Assembly: GCF_024362695.1 (NCBI RefSeq)
Contig: NC_065419.1
Location: 5,146,678-5,210,677 of the forward strand
Source of the DNA: Pectinophora gossypiella
Taxonomy: Eukaryota; Arthropoda; Insecta; Lepidoptera; Gelechiidae
Reading direction: 5' to 3'
Length of the DNA stretch: 64,000 nucleotides
Part shown: piece by piece, positions 21,285-33,884 of the stretch
How the letters are laid out: each line of letters starts with the position of its first letter
Numbering within the stretch: position 1 is the first letter of the stretch
Program-made: the position numbers and the translations under genes
The notes under the pieces: model-generated
Seen by the model: only the letters and a program-made list of their open reading frames with translations
What the model was told of the DNA's origin: nothing
Database searches by the model: none

Positions 21285-21760
21285 TCAGCATTAGCGTTAG
21301 ACTCACGATCTGGAGGTCCGGGTTCGATTCCCGATGGGGACATTGTCGCTGTTGTGTTGCTGTTGCAGTTTCTTGTCATTTCTTCTCCTCAGCCATAACA
21401 CCTTGCGAAATGACGTAAATTCAAAAATGTTACATTGACCTTCAACAAGTTTATCCATGATAATGACGTTGAATAAATGATTCTGATCTGATCTGATCTG
21501 ATCACTTTGTGAGACTGTCCTTTGTTTGGTAAGGACTTTTCAGGCTTGAATCACCTGATTGTCCGAAAAAGTAAGATGATTCCGTGCTTCGTAGGGCACG
21601 TTAAGCCGCTGGGCCCGGCTGTTACCCGTAAAAACACCTCCACCAACCCGCATTGGAGCAGCGTGTTGGAGTATGCTCCATATCCCCTCCGGTTGATTTA
21701 GGGTAGGCCTGTGCTCAGCAGTGGGACGTATATAGGCTGTTTATGTTATGTTATGTAAGA
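21285..21760 (+). mobile_element. tRNA-headed SINE, near complete
   Basis: Head with B-box GGGTTCGATTCCCGATGGGG (21320-21345), a (GATCT)-like spacer, body GATTCCGTGCTTCGTAGGGC, and tail GCCTGTGCTCAGCAGTGGGA followed by GTTATG repeats. Confidence 0.65.
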
Positions 21761-22972
21761 TCTTCTCTTCAGTGCATAGGTAGTGTGGCCATGTATAAGC
21801 CTAAGTAGACGAGGCCTACTAGATTTTCACACGAAGTCAAGGTGAGTACATACTTATGCATAGTGTAGCTAATTGGCTATACGCTATAAGTTGTCACACA
21901 ATCTGTAAGCCGATAAAATGTGAACGTAATGACAATATTTTGTCACACTTTTTGTTAGTTCTTAAAACTTTACATGTAGGAATTATGGAGTCATAGTCAC
22001 TTTATAGTCGATTAACACATTAGCCTTTACGACTATGTCCGGTTATCAAAACATTGTGACCCTTAATAATCAATATTTATGGTTGGTAATGGCGCGAGTA
22101 TCGATAGCAAGCGTTTTAAGCGCAGCTCTATTCGTCTTATGGCTATAATCGTTGACAACGACATAATCCTCAATTATGTAAACATCGTTTATGGCATAAA
22201 ACGGTCGAAAGTGTTCAAGATCTCGGTTCGCACGAGTCTAACGGTCAGAATGTCTCTTCTGTAGGTATAATTGTTTCACTCAGGTCCGTAGTTAGAGTAT
22301 GATATGCAGGAATTTGTGAGATGATAAGTCTGCTGCTGTTGCTGTTTAGCAATAAGGCCGCCTATTGTGCTTATGTTTTATTCGTATGTTTATGTCCTTT
22401 GTATATGTTGTTGTGCAATAAAGTATTATTGATTGATTGATTGATAAGTCTGTCTGACTATGCCCGTTGCTTCTCTTCTTCTTCTTCTTCTAATCCTTTT
22501 ATCCCTTATTGGGATGTAGGGTTCGAATAACAGATTTTCACTCCTCGCGATGTTTTGCAGCGACTTCTTATGCCCGCTGCTTAGTATTTGATATATTAAG
22601 CAAATGGTTAGCTCTTCCGATATATTCAACTATAGCATTTTTTATGATAAATTTTTCTTTCTACTGTTCCGTGGTTTCCGCCTAATATTGTCAATCAACT
22701 TTTTTTAAGAATAAGAATAAAATAAATTTATTGCCAGTAACAATTTACATTTGCTATATAAACTAAGTAATTATGAATATTGCGAATACGGGCAAAAGGA
22801 AATGGCTCAGTTTGTGCTACCATGGAGCCATGTTATGGCGCCATCCAGCGCTGGTTTTCAGTCATTTCCTCTTGTAACTTGTATCATCATCTCGCGGTGT
22901 TTTCCAGTTTGCTTATTCTATCCTTTGGCGTACTTCGCAATGCCATTAGCTAGTGGTGTGTGAGACATTTGA

Positions 22973-23187
22973 CCTGTTTCGATCGGACACTGGTTGGATG
23001 TCTTACCACCAGCTTTGTGGAGTAATGAGTCTTTTACATATTTGCCTTTGCAAGACCACAGAATACATAATACAAGTCTACCTTTTCATGGATCTCGAAC
23101 TTTCTTTACCGCTACAGTCCTGTTTTCATTGTGATTACTCCACAAAGTTGGTGGTATGACATCCGACCAGTATCAGCTCGAAACAGG
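22973..23187. repeat. Inverted-repeat element, ~55-bp arms
   Basis: CCTGTTTCGATCGGACACTG ... versus the inverse ending AGCTCGAAACAGG; the arms share ACCACCA(G/A)CTTTGTGGAGTAA. Internal sequence partly repeats at 23245-23330. Confidence 0.55.
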
Positions 23188-23607
23188 ATTTTCTACCGAA
23201 ACCGAAAGTTCGGTCGGACACTACATCCGATCATCGTTCATCTCTTTCACACCTGCCTTTGCAAGACGGTGTTTTCTTGAGTTCTCGAACTTTCTTCCTA
23301 CATACAGTCCTGTCTTCATTATCATTAACTAAGGTGTGTAGGTGTCTTTGTTTATACGCCACACGCTCAGCCGCAGCGCATGCCATGCCCGTGGCACGCG
23401 TGGGAATCGAACGCGGATCCGTTCACACGACTACACACGTCACTGGACACCCGACACATGCCGTATTAGCGTATCAAAAAAATAAACACTTAGCCCGACT
23501 GTTTCTCATTCTTATTGGATTAAAATAGCATGTTCACATGTGCTGGGATGATTGAGATGGGTTTTTATGATGTACAAACCACGAGTATGTGTAAATAGAT
23601 GAATAGA

Positions 23608-23850
23608 CTAGTTTCCAACTAGTCAAATCAGTTACTTTTTACTAAACGTCAAAACATGAAATTACTATGGAATTTGTTTGACTATGACATCATAGAAAAA
23701 CGTGATTAAATGCCGGACTTATTATTAGGTTTTTCTTGTTTGAAATTTATAAATAATTTTAATAGAAATTAGAAAATGTTTTTCGTTAGTTTTACATGTG
23801 TCTTTATTTAGTAGGTAAATATAATTTCATAATTTATCTTGAACCTAGTA
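23608..23850 (+). repeat. Interspersed repeat with TGACGTCATAGAAAAACGTG core
   Basis: One family with copies here, at 7815-7990, 10378-10500, 60325-60430 and 62290-62480. All share GTCATAGAAAAACGTGAT(A/T)AAAT or a variant and an AAATTCATAAACAAG-like 3' part. No ORF or clear ends; possibly a SINE or MITE. Confidence 0.45.
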
Positions 23851-24000
23851 CAGTCAAGAGCTCCTGTACCCACTTTAGAATCCTGTCGCACTATCAACAC
23901 TTAACATTTAATGAGACTTACGGTTTAATTTGTCAAAAAAGTTAATGTGACATGGTTTCAAAGTGTAAACATATTAGTAAATTAGTACTCGTGAACGTAC
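23849..24000 (+). mobile_element. Short MITE, ACAGTCA family, copy 1
   Basis: About 150 bp from TACAGTCAAGAG to CTCGTGAACGTAC with the core CCCACTTTAGAATCCTGTCG. Confidence 0.6.
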
Positions 24001-24037
24001 ACGACCCACTATGTATATTATGAATTCGTAATAGCCT

Positions 24038-24245
24038 TGTTCGGAGATCGCGTGACTTCCATCGTAGTGTCACAGGTTCGAACCCTGACTCGCTCGAAAC
24101 CGCTGAATTCGACTAGTTCGATGTGCCCGTTTCATGGCCATTGGCTCGCCCCCTATGACATGAGACTTAATTAAAACTACCAAGAGTGTGTGTGTATAAA
24201 CCTACCCCTTTGGGGATGCAGGCGTGATGGTACCTATGTTATGTC
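24038..24245 (+). mobile_element. SINE, different family
   Basis: B-box-like CAGGTTCGAACCCTGACTCG, then TGGCCATTGGCTCGCCCCCT and tail CCTACCCCTTTGGGGATGCA. It lies between two inverted copies of a MITE. Confidence 0.55.
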
Positions 24246-24281
24246 ATGTTTCATTTGGTTATTAAGTTTTTTACAATAACA

Positions 24282-24432
24282 GGGGGGTTAAAATGGCCAC
24301 ATCGAAGCAATTCATCTAAGAAAGCAATATTGCTATTTGACATTTGTTTGCATTGCTCACTTACTTTTATATGTCAAATTGCAATATTGCTTACTTAGAT
24401 GAATTGCTTCGATGTGTCCATTTCAACCCCCC
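24282..24432. mobile_element. Palindromic MITE, GGGGGTT family
   Basis: About 60-bp inverted arms: GGGGGTTAAAATGGCCACAT ... ATGTGTCCATTTCAACCCCC, sharing GAAGCAATTCATCTAAG. Close to a perfect hairpin. Confidence 0.7.
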
Positions 24433-24459
24433 AGAACGCTCGTTGAAGAGTGGTTACTT

Positions 24460-24604
24460 AGTCATGAGTACTAATATGTATACACTTTGCAACCATGTCA
24501 CATTAAATTTTTCTGAAAAATTAAACCATGAGCCTCATTAAATGTCAAATGTGATAGTGCGACAGGGTTCTAAAGTGGGTACATGATATTGCTCATGACT
24601 GTAC
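24460..24604 (-). mobile_element. Short MITE, ACAGTCA family, copy 2 (inverted)
   Basis: Inverse of 23849-24000, about 80% similar by eye; GTCATGAGTACTAATATGTA ... TTGCTCATGACTGTACA. Confidence 0.6.
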
Positions 24605-25075
24605 ATCTGAGAGTACCCCATTGAGATGTAATTGGGAGCTTATGTTTCTACTTCGTTATGTTTCTACAATAAGGAAGTCTGTAGATGAATGAACCGTAAT
24701 AGTTTAAAAGATTTTACTTTATATTTATTCTTGACAATAAACTTTATAATTATTTACGCCGAAAACAAATCTGCATGTTAACAAATATAAAGTGGTTCCA
24801 CACCATCATAGCAATAGCGTTATCTCCGGTACCGGCTACAGTTAGACAAGATAAAAGCATTTTGAAAACAAAACACGGTGCAGCGGTTATTGTAAAGCTC
24901 TGTGCATATTGTTCAATAGGTGCTTTTTATTTTTTAATGAAAAAAACAAAAAAATCTGTTCTCGTTAATGTGCGCTCAGCAGATATATCTTTGCTTAAAA
25001 TTCGTTTTGAGGTAACCGCGCAGAACGGGATTTCGTTGTACCCACATGTTTATAAAATGTGTTTAATATAACAAT

Positions 25076-25451
25076 GGCCCCGATTCCTGCAGACACCGCC
25101 TAATTTTATTTTAAGTTATATCCGTCATTTTCATATCCGTCGAAAAGGAAAGGGACGGATGATTCACAGCTCTTAATTTTAGGAAGAATGAGTAAATGAA
25201 TGAATAACCCCGGCGAATCAAAAGGTACGTCCCTGGTATGCAATCCGTTTGACGTGTTGTCTACTTAACTGTGTGGGGTTATTGACTGATGTAAAATTTT
25301 TAGACGGTTGGTTTAGATTTGTGCTTAAAATTGACGTGTGTTCCATAAATTTTATGCTTGTCGATTACCCGTCCCTTTCCTTTTCGGCGGATAAGAAAGT
25401 GACAGATATAACTTAAAATAAAATTAGATGGTATTTACAGGAATTAGCACC
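25076..25451. mobile_element. Foldback MITE, copy A
   Basis: Begins GGCCCCGATTCCTG and ends CAGGAATTAGCACC, with inverted arms sharing ATTTTATTTTAAGTTATATC. Fuller than copy B. Confidence 0.65.
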
Positions 25452-26818
25452 ATTACCTTCTAAAACGATTTATTTTAACGATGTATCTTCGTACGGGTCT
25501 GAGTACTTCAAAACGTTTTCTGAAAGTAAATCACGAAATAGTGAAGGTCTGAGTTAAGACTGCCAGCGGAGGTGGTGGTGATGGTGGGTGGCTGGTAGAT
25601 GGTAGCCATTGAACGAGGAAATGCTGAAATGGAGCTTCTCAAATGGATGGCGAACAGATGGTGGCAATTTCTCCCAAGCAACCACAGGCACACACGCGTT
25701 ATTTTTGTGATACATTAGTTAATCAACGCTGATTTGCTATTAAAACGACTTTGGGCCTTACGACCTTATGAATCTATATAAATACCTAAATGTTTGATGT
25801 TTGATAAAGTAATATTTATTACAAAAAAAAAAACGTACGTGGGATTGCGGAAGTTAACGATTAAGAATCAATATTAAAATTATTCCTTTTTCATTTGACT
25901 ATTGTACATGTGCAATTTTAGATTACTAATCTAGATATTATTAATTTCCTGTTGGTGTATTGATTTCATAAACGCCTTCATGTTATGAAAAAAGATAAAA
26001 GCCTTACATACATACATATAACTCACGCTCGTAAGCCTTATTGGAGCAGGCAGTGCCACCATCAAAAATAAAAGACAGCCAATAAAAGTGGTGATTGTAA
26101 ACGGCGCTTACTCCACGCAGCGGATAGTTTACAGAACTAGTTCGCGGCGCCCGCGCAACTAATTGCCAGGCTCTGCGCCGGCGCAGCGTCAGCAGAGAAA
26201 TTCTATGCCACTTGTATATTTTCAATACCTACATAGGCCCTAACTAAGGTTTCTGGCTCATCACCCTCGCATCGTCCACTGTCATCGAAACGTAATATGT
26301 TTTTAATGTTATATACTTAGATATTCTTTATTTTTTTAATTATTAGTACCTATCTTGCTTAGAGACGTAGATAGCAAATATTAGAAACGGATGGAATACT
26401 CTTTTCTACTAGAGATAGGTAGGTATTATAAATAGGTCGATGTCATTCCTTAGAATAGTTACTGATATTTTACGCACGATTATGTTACAAATCGACTTTT
26501 TTAATCACCGATTCAACAAAATGATGAATTGAAGTATTTCTCAGGGGTTCTTTTACAATATTTCCAATCAAACATGTAATTTAATAATTTCTTCGGCTTT
26601 GGTATTTTCACAAAAAAATAAAATATTTAATTGATTTTAGAAATCACAACCCCTTTGCTGCAGTATCAAGTTAGAAGTCATCGATCATAGATCATTTATA
26701 ATGTTTAGCCATGGAGTAACAAATATACTAAGGGTGGTATTAATAAACTAATCTCAACTTCGAGACTGCCCTCAAGATCATGTCAATATGACAGTTCTTA
26801 TATAAAACCAGGGACTTC

Positions 26819-27037
26819 AAAATTCAAATTCAAATTCAAAATTCAAAAATATCTTTATTCAGTAGGTAACATAGTTACACTTTGAATCGTCAATTTTACA
26901 TAACGAACGTCTCATCCGCCTAAAACTACTGCAGCTTCTCACAACCTGTATAGCCGGGGAAAAGAAGCTGCAAGAAAACCCTCGGCACAGGGCCCTAGAC
27001 GTTCTTTAAAAAAATAAAAATAAACATTTCAAACTTC
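26819..27037 (-). mobile_element. LINE 3' end with TTTGAA-type tail
   Basis: Minus-strand sense, ending AATAAAGATATTTTTGAATT and repeated TTTGAA. 5'-truncated and inserted inside the palindromic MITE. Sister copies are at 1787-1912 and 63718-63885. Probably RTE-like, but the clade cannot be proven from the tail alone. Confidence 0.6.
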
Positions 27038-27081
27038 AGCATGATCTTGAAGACAGTCTCAGCTGAGATTAGTTTATTAAT

Positions 27082-27383
27082 GGTGCTAATTCCTGTAAAT
27101 ACCATCTAATTTTAAGTTATATCTGTCATTTTCTTATCCGCCGAAAAGGAAAGGGACGGGTAATTGACAAGCATAAAATTTATGGAACACACGTCAATTT
27201 TAAGCACAAATCTAAACCAACCGTCTAAAAATTTTACATCAGTCAATAACCCGACACATTCATTTACTCATTCTTCCTAAAATTAAGAGCTGTGAATCAT
27301 CCGTCCCTTTCCTTTTCGACGGATATGAAAATGACGGATATAACTTAAAATAAAATTAGGCGGTGTTTGCAGGAATCGGGGCC
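27082..27383. mobile_element. Foldback MITE, copy B
   Basis: About 70-bp inverted ends (GGTGCTAATTCCTG ... CAGGAATCGGGGCC) with inner AAAAGGAAAGGGACGG motifs. Same family as 25076-25451, in opposite orientation and with an internal deletion; nested in the Harbinger-like MITE. Confidence 0.65.
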
Positions 27384-27934
27384 AATACCACCCTAAGTCT
27401 AGTTGTTTTGTAATGTGTACCAATAAAGTTAGTGATTCTGAAGTTATCAGTCAAAATTCGCCGCGGCCGGAAACCGGCGTGGGAACGTCGGACCCCGTCT
27501 CTTCTCAATAAAATCACTGTAAAACGATTTATTTTATTTTTCCTTTTCCCGTGATAGACTCAGCCGCCTTGGAGATTTCGCGAGAACTTAATAGCTTTTA
27601 TTAATAGGACTGTCCAAGAAAACATTGATGTTCAATTAATAAAACATGTCAATTTAAAAATTATTTAATTATTTATTTTTATTTAATTTATTCATTTACT
27701 TATATCTAATAGTACAAACACATCACCATTACAGGCGGACCCAATGCGATGATGGAAAAACAAGGTTCCTTTGAGAATTCATATATATTATAAGTGCACA
27801 CATTCATATTTTAAGTGCGTAGTATTATGTGTCATACAACTTTAGAGTCGCGAAGTAAATATTTACACCACTTACTGATATTACTGTCTGAGAAGCTCCA
27901 GCATATAGTTAAGTAGTATTATAGTTAATAACCA

Positions 27935-28190
27935 GCCTATACACGTCCCACTGATGAGCACAGGCCTCCCCTCATTCAACCGGAGAGGGTATAGAGCACA
28001 CTCCACTGCGGGTTGGTGGAGGTGATTTTACGGCTAATAGCCGTTACCAACAGCTTAACGTGCCCTCCGAAGCACTGAATCATCTTTTTTTTTCGGACAA
28101 GTGACTTCGACAATAACCCCATCGGGAATCGAACCCGGACTTCCATATCATGAGCCTAATGCTCTAACCACTAGACCACGGAAGCTGTGT
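27935..28190 (-). mobile_element. tRNA-headed SINE
   Basis: Inverted copy of the 21285 family: tail first (CACGTCCCACTGATGAGCAC), head last (ATCGGGAATCGAACCCGGAC ... GCTCTAACCACTAGACCACG). Confidence 0.65.
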
Positions 28191-28235
28191 GGCTATCAGA
28201 CAAACCCCTTCATTAATACCTGCAAGCTCCCCAAA

Positions 28236-28262
28236 CAAAATAAAATAAAATAAAATAAATAA
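28236..28262 (+). repeat. (AAAAT)n microsatellite
   Basis: AAATA-type repeats next to the SINE head at 28190. Confidence 0.7.
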
Positions 28263-31200
28263 AGTAGCTCACAGCACTTCAAAAATAAAGTTGAAGCTGC
28301 TAAATCGTTCATATTTCTTTAGAAGTCATTAAAATATTGATGAACTTTTAGTTTAGTATTAATTTAATTGTATGTGAAGATGAGATGGGCGTCACGGGCG
28401 TTGGTAGTGGTCAATTGAAGGCTTCTCCGGTAGACAAATTATACCCTTGGACATAATAACGTCTTTGACGGTCAAAGATTAGGCTGGATGTTTAGATGAG
28501 AGTGGAGTGAATTGGCTTCCTAATGGTAGTTTTAATGTTGATTATGAGAGGCTTATTCGTAGTCAATTTAAAAATAGGTATATAAGTATTAGACCTGCCT
28601 GCCTGTCTGTACAGCCTCGGTGGTCTATCTAATATTATAATTTAATTATATTATATTTTATTATGTCCTGTTGGTATTCAGTAGGTAAACCAACTTGCCC
28701 TTTCTTTTTATTCTTAGATTTTAGCTTATAACACATCACAAACACACATACACATCCACACACCACATTCACACTTACTTACTTACCTACTTTACTTTTT
28801 GTGACTTAACATCACATTCATAAACCCCCCCTATTCCCAGTAGTTTTACCGAGTACCTATATATATATATTACCATTATAGTATTACCAGTTGAAATATT
28901 GGGAATTTCCTTCCCAATAGACTTACTGGTAAGACTACTGGAAATAGGTGCATAAACCCCAAACTCGATTAAGTAAAAATATAGGGTAATATCTTTTGAG
29001 CGTGTATCCTGTATGCAAAATACTCTCACATAAACACTGTCTTCAAAATATGCAGTTATTGATTCTTTAACGATATAAACTACCTACTGCAGTCAAACAG
29101 CCTTGTACCTACCCACAAATTGTCAGTTTCTGTGTAAAGAAACAAGAGCAAGATAAAGAAGGGAGGTTTGCAACTTGTGGAATTAATCATAAATAAGTAC
29201 TGTAAAGAAGCGGAATACCGATCATATTGTTCAGTCAAGTTAAAGGTACAATTTAGTAACTTATTCCAAAGAGTTCGATGGAATCCTAAAGACGCGTAAG
29301 ATGAGATAATCAGAAGGTCGCGGTGTGTTCTGTCTATAGCAATAATATAAAGAAAACTCCTATCACCCAACAAACTTGCCGAAGTTGAGGGTACATCACA
29401 ACGGTATAACGACACGATAAATCACCGCTCGAATCTAGTTTAACTAGTACCAGGTTCTTGGTCATCTATTAAGAAATGAATTGTCGGACACGATAAGCCG
29501 GCGGGTTTGAGGAGTGGGTTAGCGTGGTCGGATGTCGTTGGTCGGAGGTGAGGAGTTGTTCGGCCGGTTAATACAGTAGGAGTGAGGGACGGGATGCAAA
29601 TGGCAGCGCTATAGTTGGTCGACGAGCGGGCGGTCGCGACCGTGGGAAAACTATCGCCCGTGGCGAGCTGCGGACAGAGACCCACTAAGACCGGTTGCTG
29701 TTTATTTATCATGGTGCTTTATTTTATATTGATACTAATAGGTATCATGATTCAATGGCTTAATTAATTCTGCAAGATAGTGCTCGGACTTTGAGCCTAG
29801 CTGTCCAGTTTAGAATGATACAAGTTAAGCGCCGTTGATGACGTCAATCATATAATGGGCTATCGTTTAGCGACATTAATTACAATTACTTACTCATAAG
29901 TTTACATCGTAAAAAAGGTACTTACATCGTGAAAAAGTTACATCGTGACGCGACACGGCAAAGAATACATAAAAGCAGAAAGTAGTGACATACATATCTT
30001 CAGTTTTAGATCAACAATCTCTTTTTACTTACTTAGAGCTTTTTGTTTTGGAATATCTTGCAGTATTTCAGAAATGTTCGTGAAACACCGATTTTTAGAT
30101 ACTTTTAGTTACTACAGCGTGCTTAGTAGTAGATGAGTTAGGGTCAGTGGGCACTTTAAATTCTAGAGTACTTTTCATTTCCTGAAAATGTTATTAAGAT
30201 TTTTACAAAAAACAACTTAGAGTACGCCAAGAGCGCATCTTTCTTTTGTAGTAGTTCTTTTCATGTTTAACCCACCCACCCAAACCAAATTATCATTTAA
30301 TTTCGAGGCGTATTGTATTCTGTTTTTTTCGCGTATAAAATTGTCTAGTGCCCCGCACGCCTCGCAAGTACTCTCAATGTGTGTATATACCTAGATAGAC
30401 TAGATAATTCTTGGCGAGGCAAGTGCTATGCACGCATACGCGCGCAATAACACAGAGCAATGCGTGCGGCGTACGGCATGCGGGCATTTTTTAAAGATAA
30501 TGTTCGTATCTGGCTTTACCTCTGTAATAACAACTGGAACCTGAGTAATCATCCAAAGTTACAACACCCCATCGTAGGGTATTAAATTCCTTCACGAATT
30601 TCGTAATGACAACTAAGGCAAATTCTAGATGATTCGATGTTTTTTGTCCACAAGACCCAACCAGAGCTTAAACTGTTACTTATTTTTCGCCCAGGCAGGG
30701 ATGCTTAGAAGTAGGATTATGAGAGAATTCTAGAAACAAGAAGGTACCTTTCTTGCGATACCCGAGTCCGCGCCTGTGTGCTCGTGCAGCGACCGCGGCG
30801 CGTGACGGCGGCGGCGGCGCGCGCCGCAATCACGACTCGCGCGACTTCTTGACGCAACGCCTGCCTCCCAGCCCGTACGTAACGTGCCCAGCTTGTTCCC
30901 AATGCTTTTGGACTTGGTCTGTCGGTCATACACTTCGCCAAGTTTATGAGGCGACCTTCGTGTGAGAGGAAATTAAGAAACATTAATTATTTTCAGACAC
31001 TATAGACACAGACAGACAGGTACGCTACATTTAACACAGGGCAGACTTCACACAGAAAAAAAAATACGATTGATATGAAAATAAAAAATATGAATGACAA
31101 ATACGTGTTGATAAAAGGCTTTTGAGACGTAAATGTAGTGTGCTAGTTAGAAAGGGGAAAGTGTGAACAATACTTATAGGTATATACAAAGTCAAATAAA

Positions 31201-32949
31201 ATATGATGCGGGAAAAGCCCTGAACAAGTACCTACCTACCTGCTTATTATAGGAGACATTTAAATAAAACAACAACTACTTACTTCATAGATCTAGACAG
31301 GGTGGAAATTTTCTTAACCTAGCATTTATTGGTACAACTTATCATCAATACTCTATGCGGCTTTTATTCAATTGCGTAACATAAATTGTTTTTTGCAATG
31401 TTACATGGCTGAGTTCAAGACATCATCATTTTGGCCTTCTGTAACTCAACGCAATGCAGTCCGGCTGTTCAGTTTGCTTCTGTTTTGTCTCGATATGCTT
31501 TTTTACAAGAAAAGGCTCGATCACCACGGTAAGGTCTTGTCATGCTTGACTTCAGACATTTCGACGCAATAGGTCTTTATGCTACATAATAGTACGCTAT
31601 GTTATGATGCTTTTCGGTTTCGTTTGAGTAGAAGGTAGGTATGTTGTGTCAAAAACTATATTTCGCAGTGAGTTTTGGTAAGATGATGATGTAAGTTTGC
31701 ATGGGTCATCACACTAAGCCGCTCATGCTGCGATTGTTGCAAAACAACTGGCTCGAGATTTACTTACAGTAAAAAGAAAACGATTTTGTTTCCCGGTTAA
31801 TCAGGTCTTCACTGAGTTTCACGTAATTTGTTTGCTGAAATAACTTTTTGTCCTAAACAACAAAAACGTTTGCGTTTCATAATGATTCGGCATCTTGCAA
31901 GTGATTTGTTTCATGCTTATTGTAGCTATCTGCTATATTATCATCTTTACAACTCATCGCAGTCTGTTTTGCCACGAGAACCGCTGTAGTCTTTTTGTAA
32001 TCGATTGAGTTTGTTGAAAAGGTCATCACGTTTTTATTTTAAGTTCTTGGGAACGTGCGCGCTGCGAGGCCGATCTAGTTAATTGGGGTGCTAATTACAA
32101 AAAGTAAAACTAAAAGAGGAAGTAAGTTTCACACGTTAGTCCAACAGGAAGCTCGGTGAGGTGTGGGTATTTAGTTCATCTTGCGATGGATGGTAGGTAC
32201 CTCTGACTACCCCAATTGAGATATAGTCGGAAGCTTATGTAATGTTGAAGTAAATTTTAAATAGTTGAGGAAGAATTGAACACTAAAGAAGGGTAAGTAG
32301 ATGATATTATTGTTCAAAGAACTTTGTAGTTTATTTTATGATTTGTATAGTGAAGTAAGTAGCACTCAGATAACAAATGGCCAGACAGTTCTACTCTCTT
32401 TCTGATAGAATCATCAATAACAATGTAACTTTTTGTTCGATTGTGATTAATGTTGCTTCCGGTCGGTCGTGAGGCCTTTGACTTCCGTAAGATCACGACG
32501 AAATAAGACGGTCAATACAAGCAAGAAATATTACGATTACGAGTGCTGAGGATCCCAGAGCGTCGAAAGGGACTTACGTAAAACTGGAAGCGAATCGATG
32601 CTCCGAGATAAAAAGATAACTTTTACTTTTTGTCGGCTGTTACGCTTTCGGATAACCCAATCCGTCGGTATGATAAATGGGGTTAGGTTTTTTTATATAT
32701 TTTTGATAGTAGCTCGTGCTGGCGATTCATAAAAGTCTGTGTGAACTTACAATTGATGTTTTTATAGGATGCGCGTAGTTTCGTCTAGGTTACAGTGCAG
32801 TGAAACTGCTTAGAAATATAAAATTTCAAATGATTTTTAAGACAAAACTGCACGTATTTTAACTTGCTATAACTACCACCTACCACTCACTACCTTACTA
32901 TCACCAATATACTACTCATATACTTACTATTTTACTTTGACAATAAATC
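28263..32949. other. Gene-less stretch between SINE and foldback element
   Basis: No gene supported. GC-rich patches at 29440-29690 and 30745-30860 (CGCGGCGCGTGACGGCGGCG region) could be promoters or first exons of unseen transcripts. Confidence 0.3.
29440..29712 (-). CDS. Unidentified 90-codon ORF in a GC-rich island
   Basis: ATG to TAA with C-ending codons (MINKQQPVLVGLCPQLATGD). A Su(H)-type CGTGGGAAA lies inside at 29641-29649. No homology recognised; could be a GC-rich regulatory island rather than a gene. Confidence 0.15.
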   Translation of the reverse strand: MINKQQPVLVGLCPQLATGDSFPTVATARSSTNYSAAICIPSLTPTVLTGRTTPHLRPTTSDHANPLLKPAGLSCPTIHFLIDDQEPGTS

Positions 32950-33009
32950 GTGTGATGCTCTGTCGCGGAGCCACCACCTCCAATTCAGTTGAAAACGATA
33001 TAGATTACT

Positions 33010-33600
33010 GTACGTACCATGTACATAGTGTACGTGAAAAGATTTTATGTGTACGTGCTATAATTAGAAAGAAAACAACAAATTAAAGTGGCTTCGCTGG
33101 AGAGCATACTCCCCAGCGGAGCCACTCAGTTTGCATACTTCGAGATGTTTTCTTCCTGTAAATTGAAGTATAGTTTGATGTACGTACTACGTACATAGTG
33201 TACGTGGAAAGATTTTATGTGTACGTGTTATAATTAGAAAGAAAACAACAAATTAAAGTGGCTTCGCTGGAGAGCATACTCCCCAGCGGAGCCACTCAGT
33301 TTGCATACTTCGAGATGTTTTCTTCCTGTAAATTGAAGTATAGTTTGATGTACGTACTACGTACATAGTGTACGTGAAAAGATTTTATGTGTACGTGCTA
33401 TAATTAGAAAGAAAACAACAAATTAAAGTGGCTTCGCTGGAGAGCATACTCCCCAGCGGAGCCACTCAGTTTGCATACTTCGAGATGTTTTCTTCCTGTA
33501 AATTGAAGTATAGTTTGATGTACGTACTACGTACATAGTGTACGTGAAAAGATTTTATGTGTACGTGCTATAATTAGAAAGAAAACAACAAATTAAAGTG
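33010..33600. repeat. 170-bp tandem array, left arm
   Basis: The anchor GATTTTATGT recurs at 33041, 33211, 33381 and 33551, a constant 170-bp period. Confidence 0.9.
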
Positions 33601-33884
33601 TATATGACGGCATGAACAAAACGTGAAGCGCTGAAGATTTTAAGAAACAATCTCCTTGCGAGAACTTTTTATCTATGCACAAACTAAACCTATTTCAGAC
33701 GAACGTCTCTCATACAAAACAAAGAGCCTCAGAATTTAGAGTATGACACTTGATTTGACATATAAAATTATATTGCCACACGCAAAAATAATTGTGGGGT
33801 TGCCATAGTAATGATATGGCACGGCGTGGCAGTAGTGATAGCTTTAAATTATTTAGATTACTTTAAATTTTGATGACAAGGTTT

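Larger units (their letters stand above)
26733..27396. mobile_element. Palindromic MITE (Harbinger-like) with nested insertions
   Basis: Ends GGGTGGTATT...AATACCACCC flanked by TAA repeats, the 3-bp duplication typical of PIF/Harbinger. Inner arms AACTAATCTCAACTTCGAGA and the inverse TCTCAGCTGAGATTAGTT. It is split by a LINE tail (26819-27037) and a foldback element (27082-27383). Confidence 0.6.

Noticed and set aside
24775..25071. 98-codon ORF
   Set aside because: AT-rich, no domain, ends at a MITE boundary; consistent with chance.
29080..29415. 111-codon minus-strand ORF
   Set aside because: No recognisable family or promoter; could be decayed repeat sequence.
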